Source of the DNA: Chloroflexota bacterium
Lineage (GTDB): Bacteria > Chloroflexota > Anaerolineae > Aggregatilineales > Phototrophicaceae
DNA length: 52,025 bases
NCBI GenBank assembly: GCA_011523545.1
Contig: WTGN01000041.1
Span: 1-52,025, forward strand
Direction: 5' to 3'
The notes below the pieces were generated by a model that saw only the letters and a list, made by a program, of their open reading frames with translations, had not been told where the DNA came from and did no database searches. A program made the translations under genes and the position numbers. Position 1 is the stretch's first letter; each line of letters opens with the position of its first letter. Shown one piece after another: positions 49,448 to 52,025 of the stretch.

Positions 49448-49961
49448 TACCACCGAGTACACCGAGTTTTGTTGAGGGCACCGAGAGATATTTATACACT
49501 GAATCGCCTGATGCCCGATTTAAGTGAAACGACGTTGAAGTTGATCAAGAGCCCTCGTTTAAGATTAGCCGCTCGGAGATAAGCAATAATCTGAGCTTCG
49601 TGAATCGGCAGCAGCTCCTTTACCGACTTCAGTTCAACTATCACCCGGTCTTCTACTACCAGATCGGCAACCATTTCGCCGACGTCAATACCATCGTAGC
49701 GTACAGTAAAGCGCTTTTGCCGCTCATAGCCGATACCGCGTCTTTCGAATTCCAGACAGAGCGCGTTTTCGTAGACAGCTTCAAATAAGCCAGCGCCCAA
49801 CTTGCTATGCACCGCCATAGCAGCGCCGTTTATGCGATATGTTAATCCGTCGGGCTTATGGCGCCTTGCTTCTGCGTGTTCCGAGTCCAAGGTCTAGTCC
49901 CCTCCTCAACATCAAACTATTCTCTCGGTGTACTCATTGAAACTCGGTGTACTCGGTGGTA
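49448..49961. mobile_element. inverted-repeat element carrying a GxxExxY nuclease gene
   Basis: The ends are perfect 19-bp inverted repeats: the left reads TACCACCGAGTACACCGAG from 49448, the right is its exact complement ending at 49961. A second, inner inverted pair (49474-49487 and 49922-49935) matches at 12 of 14. The only gene inside is the GxxExxY protein. The element lies between two exporter genes, 8 nt from the stop of one and 33 nt from the start of the other. AAGCTTGTCAC on the left (49432) and AAGCTTTCAC on the right (49964) could be an imperfect direct repeat. No transposase is present. Confidence 0.75.
49492..49890 (-). CDS. GxxExxY protein, PD-(D/E)XK nuclease-like
   Basis: A 132-residue protein of the GxxExxY family (Pfam PDDEXK_3). 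The signature is GLFEAVY near residues 34-40, after the usual INGAAMAVHSKLGAG helix. The predicted nuclease core follows: VADLVVEDRVIVELKSV supplies the Asp and the E-x-K of a PD-(D/E)XK site, then a typical ending LLINFNV. TTG 49890 is the start, 8 nt after GAGGAGGGG. The biological role of the family is not established. It is the sole gene in an inverted-repeat element that splits an exporter operon. Confidence 0.88.
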   Translation of the reverse strand: MDSEHAEARRHKPDGLTYRINGAAMAVHSKLGAGLFEAVYENALCLEFERRGIGYERQKRFTVRYDGIDVGEMVADLVVEDRVIVELKSVKELLPIHEAQIIAYLRAANLKRGLLINFNVVSLKSGIRRFSV

Positions 49962-49969
49962 AAAAGCTT

Positions 49970-51769
49970 TCACCCCCGTCCCGCCCCATTCGCCCGCGCG
50001 ATCTCGCCCAACTGAGACGCATAAATCTCGCGGTAGATGCGGCTGCCGGCCATCAGCTGCTGATGGCTGCCCCGCTCGGCGATGCGCCCATTATCCAGCA
50101 CGAGGATTTGATCGGCATGCAGGACGCTGGTGATACGCTGGGCGATGATGAAGGTCGTGCTCTGCCTAGCCAGTGATTCGAGCGCGGCCTGTATTTTGTA
50201 TTCGGTCTCCATATCGACCGCGCTGGTGCTGTCATCCAGGACGAGTACGCCGGGTTGGATGAGCAGGGCGCGGGCGATGGCGATGCGCTGCTTCTGCCCG
50301 CCGGACAAGTTGGCCCCGCCCGCCTCGACGGCGCTGTCATAGCCGCGCGGCATCTGCGTGATGAACTTGTGCGCTTGCGCCGCTTCCGCCGCCGCGATCA
50401 CCTCATCAAGCGTCGCCGCCGGCGCGCCATAAGCGATATTGTCGCGCACGCTGCCGCTGAAGAGAATCGACTCCTGCATCGCCATGCCGATATTGCCGCG
50501 CAGGTCGGCCGGGTCCCAGTCGCGCACATCGACGCCGTCCACTATGACGCGCCCGCCGCTGACATCGTAGAAGCGCGAAATGAGATTCACCAACGTACTC
50601 TTGCCCGAGCCAGTGGCCCCGAGCAGCGCGATCTGCTGGCCCGGCTCAGCGATGAAGTTGATGCCGTGCAGGACATCGTCGCCGCTCACGCCGTTTGACT
50701 CCCCTCCGTTGCGCCGGCTGTAATGGAAAGACACATTCTCGAAGCTGACGGACAGCGGGCGGACCGATGGCGCCTCCCTGAACGAGACCTTATACGGGTT
50801 TTGAGCGATGCGCAGCGCCGGCTCGGTATCGAGCACTTCCACGACGCGTTCGGCCGACGCTTCGGCGCGGGCGGCCATCATCAGCAGATTGCCCAGGAAG
50901 AGCAGCGGGCCCATGCCGGTCACCAGATAGTTGTTGAAGGCGATCAACTCGCCGATGCTGAGGCGGTCGCCCATGACCGACAAGCCGCCAAACCAGAGCA
51001 CGGCGACCGTGCCCACGTTGGTCAGCACTTGCAGGATCGGCATCGCCACCGCGATCAATTGACCGACTTCGATATTCTTCTCGCGGTAATCGTCATTGCT
51101 CGCGCCGAACTGATCGATTTCGAAGCGGCCGCGCACAAAAGCCTTGACCACCTGGATGCCGGCCAGGTTCTCCTGCACCAGCGTATTCAGCTCGCCCAGC
51201 TTCTGCTGCACGACCGTGAACAGGCTGGTCGCCTTCACCATCAAGTAGCGGATGAAAACTGCGGAGATGGCGGCCGCGGCAAACATAACCAGCGAGAGCT
51301 GCCAATCGGTCAGCAGCAGCATGATCATGCTTCCGATGATCATCAGCAGCACGCGCAGCAGCAGCGCCAAGCCGGCGCTGGAAAACATGCGCACCACATC
51401 GACATCGCTGGAGACGCGCGTCATCAGGCGGCCGGTTTGCATCTGGTCGAGGTTGGCGAATGACAGCGACTGTATGTGGCGAAAGAGGGCATGGCGGATG
51501 TCAAAAGCCAAGCCCTGCGAGACCGCCGCCCGGCAATAACCCTGCCCCAGCGTGCTCAAAGCGCCGATCATAGCGGCGATGAACATCCAGAAGGCGCCCA
51601 GGGCAATCATGTCCCATTCGCGCGGGCGTATCCCTTCGTCGATCATGAATTGAAGCAGGCGCGGCACGCTCAATTCCATCGCGACCGGCAGGACAGTCGC
51701 CCAGAAGCCAAAGAAGAGATACCAGCCATAAGGCCGCATGAAGGCAAAAATGCGCCGCAGGGATTTCAT
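49970..51769 (-). CDS. heterodimeric ABC exporter subunit with degenerate site
   Basis: A 599-residue half-transporter with six helices (about 10-300) and an ATPase domain: Walker A GATGSGKST, signature LSGGQKQRIAIARAL, Walker B VLVLDDSTSAVD with Asp for Glu, and IIAQRITS with Gln in the H-loop. It is the non-hydrolysing partner of the 47579 subunit and resembles the 22371 subunit in every altered position. ATG 51769 begins at the elbow helix (MKSLRRIFAFMRPY). A longer frame to 51853 adds 28 Arg/Lys-rich residues and starts inside a repeat, so I consider it less likely. Confidence 0.92.
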   Translation of the reverse strand: MKSLRRIFAFMRPYGWYLFFGFWATVLPVAMELSVPRLLQFMIDEGIRPREWDMIALGAFWMFIAAMIGALSTLGQGYCRAAVSQGLAFDIRHALFRHIQSLSFANLDQMQTGRLMTRVSSDVDVVRMFSSAGLALLLRVLLMIIGSMIMLLLTDWQLSLVMFAAAAISAVFIRYLMVKATSLFTVVQQKLGELNTLVQENLAGIQVVKAFVRGRFEIDQFGASNDDYREKNIEVGQLIAVAMPILQVLTNVGTVAVLWFGGLSVMGDRLSIGELIAFNNYLVTGMGPLLFLGNLLMMAARAEASAERVVEVLDTEPALRIAQNPYKVSFREAPSVRPLSVSFENVSFHYSRRNGGESNGVSGDDVLHGINFIAEPGQQIALLGATGSGKSTLVNLISRFYDVSGGRVIVDGVDVRDWDPADLRGNIGMAMQESILFSGSVRDNIAYGAPAATLDEVIAAAEAAQAHKFITQMPRGYDSAVEAGGANLSGGQKQRIAIARALLIQPGVLVLDDSTSAVDMETEYKIQAALESLARQSTTFIIAQRITSVLHADQILVLDNGRIAERGSHQQLMAGSRIYREIYASQLGEIARANGAGRG

Positions 51770-51861
51770 GGGACTAAGTCTAACCTTGCCGGGCGCGGGC
51801 TTCAAGCGACGAGACCGGGCGGCAGCGAATTCGGCGCGCTTCTTCCACCCCATCGCCCCAA

Positions 51862-51891
51862 CCCCCTTCCCCAGCGAGCTAAGGAAGGGGG
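51862..51891. repeat. C/G-rich palindrome (CCCCTTCC family)
   Basis: A perfect 9-bp stem CCCCCTTCC/GGAAGGGGG around a 12-nt loop containing AGCGAGCTA. It is an inverted relative of the hairpin at 12400-12427, and a half copy (CCCTTCCCTAGCT) occurs again near 51971-51983. Confidence 0.75.
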
Positions 51892-51997
51892 AGCATCTTC
51901 GCCGAGAACACGATAGCGCGGTTATCCCACAGTTTCAGCAGCCCGAAATCCCTATTCCGCCTGCGAGTCACCCTTCCCTAGCTGTATGGTTTTGGAT

Positions 51998-52003
51998 TAT
52001 AAT
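51998..52003 (+). promoter_or_regulatory. possible -10 element TATAAT at the window edge
   Basis: A consensus TATAAT 22 nt before the end of the window, pointing out of it. No clear -35 is seen. The 107 nt before it hold only the repeat half copy. Confidence 0.35.
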
Positions 52004-52025
52004 GGTACTGTTTCCAATGAGCAAA

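Noticed and set aside
1..52025. rRNA, tRNA, phage or CRISPR-Cas genes
   Set aside because: None was recognised on either strand; I cannot exclude a divergent small RNA without a covariance search.

Overview
The window is about 52 kb of GC-rich, tightly packed bacterial DNA with some 48 genes and no rRNA, tRNA, CRISPR array or transposase that I can see. The gene mix suggests an uncultured heterotroph of the Chloroflexota (Anaerolineae or SAR202-like). It has three complete binding-protein-dependent uptake systems, many Gfo/Idh/MocA and SDR/epimerase oxidoreductases, an enolase-superfamily enzyme, a Rieske protein, a flavin monooxygenase, a sulfatase, and GH127 and GH2 glycosidases. This placement is an inference; there is no phylogenetic marker in the window.

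Layout. (1) 101-6617 (+): an eight-gene, translationally coupled operon holding a Gfo/Idh dehydrogenase, a sugar-type DMT permease, a cupin, an epimerase, an AA_synth/DUF1185 protein, an isochorismatase-fold amidase, an enamidase-like amidohydrolase and an SDR. It looks like a catabolic route for a cyclic amide or N-heterocycle. It ends in a hairpin terminator facing a convergent Gfo/Idh gene. (2) 17356-6744 (-): an ACMSD-like amidohydrolase, a Rieske ferredoxin, a Gfo/Idh enzyme and a complete Opp/Dpp-type ABC importer (binding protein, two permeases, two ATPases). (3) 17627-24140: a sugar-phosphate isomerase-like protein, an epimerase and a heterodimeric ABC exporter, interleaved with unusual small genes. 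(4) 24362-31079: a GH127 beta-L-arabinofuranosidase, a sugar ABC importer and a GntR regulator. (5) 31284-35320: a macrolide-exporter-like FtsX permease and its adaptor, without an ATPase. (6) 35449-42012: a GH2 glycosidase, a second sugar ABC importer and a divergent ArsR-type regulator. (7) 42144-47574: an epimerase, an enolase-superfamily dehydratase, a flavin monooxygenase and a sulfatase. (8) 47579-51769: a second heterodimeric ABC exporter whose two genes are separated by a GxxExxY nuclease gene inside perfect terminal inverted repeats.

The most unusual content is: (a) two copies of a two-gene cassette, each a DUF6941-like protein followed 23-24 nt later by a 58-59 residue Pro/Lys/Asp-rich protein, with lower GC and different codon use from the surroundings; (b) a third small protein between the exporter genes that shares the nonapeptide LKRLAPRRP with one cassette protein, the shared codons differing only at synonymous positions; (c) the inverted-repeat GxxExxY element and a 130-bp MITE-like relative with no gene at 7775-7908; (d) a family of about 15 short GGGCGA...TCGCCCCTAC hairpins that sit at gene ends and in three cases supply a gene's stop codon.

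No intergenic stretch exceeds 300 bases. The longer ones hold the repeats, promoters and small genes listed below. Start codons were moved from the longest open frame wherever a ribosome-binding site, a family N-terminus or a repeat-derived extension pointed to a downstream start.
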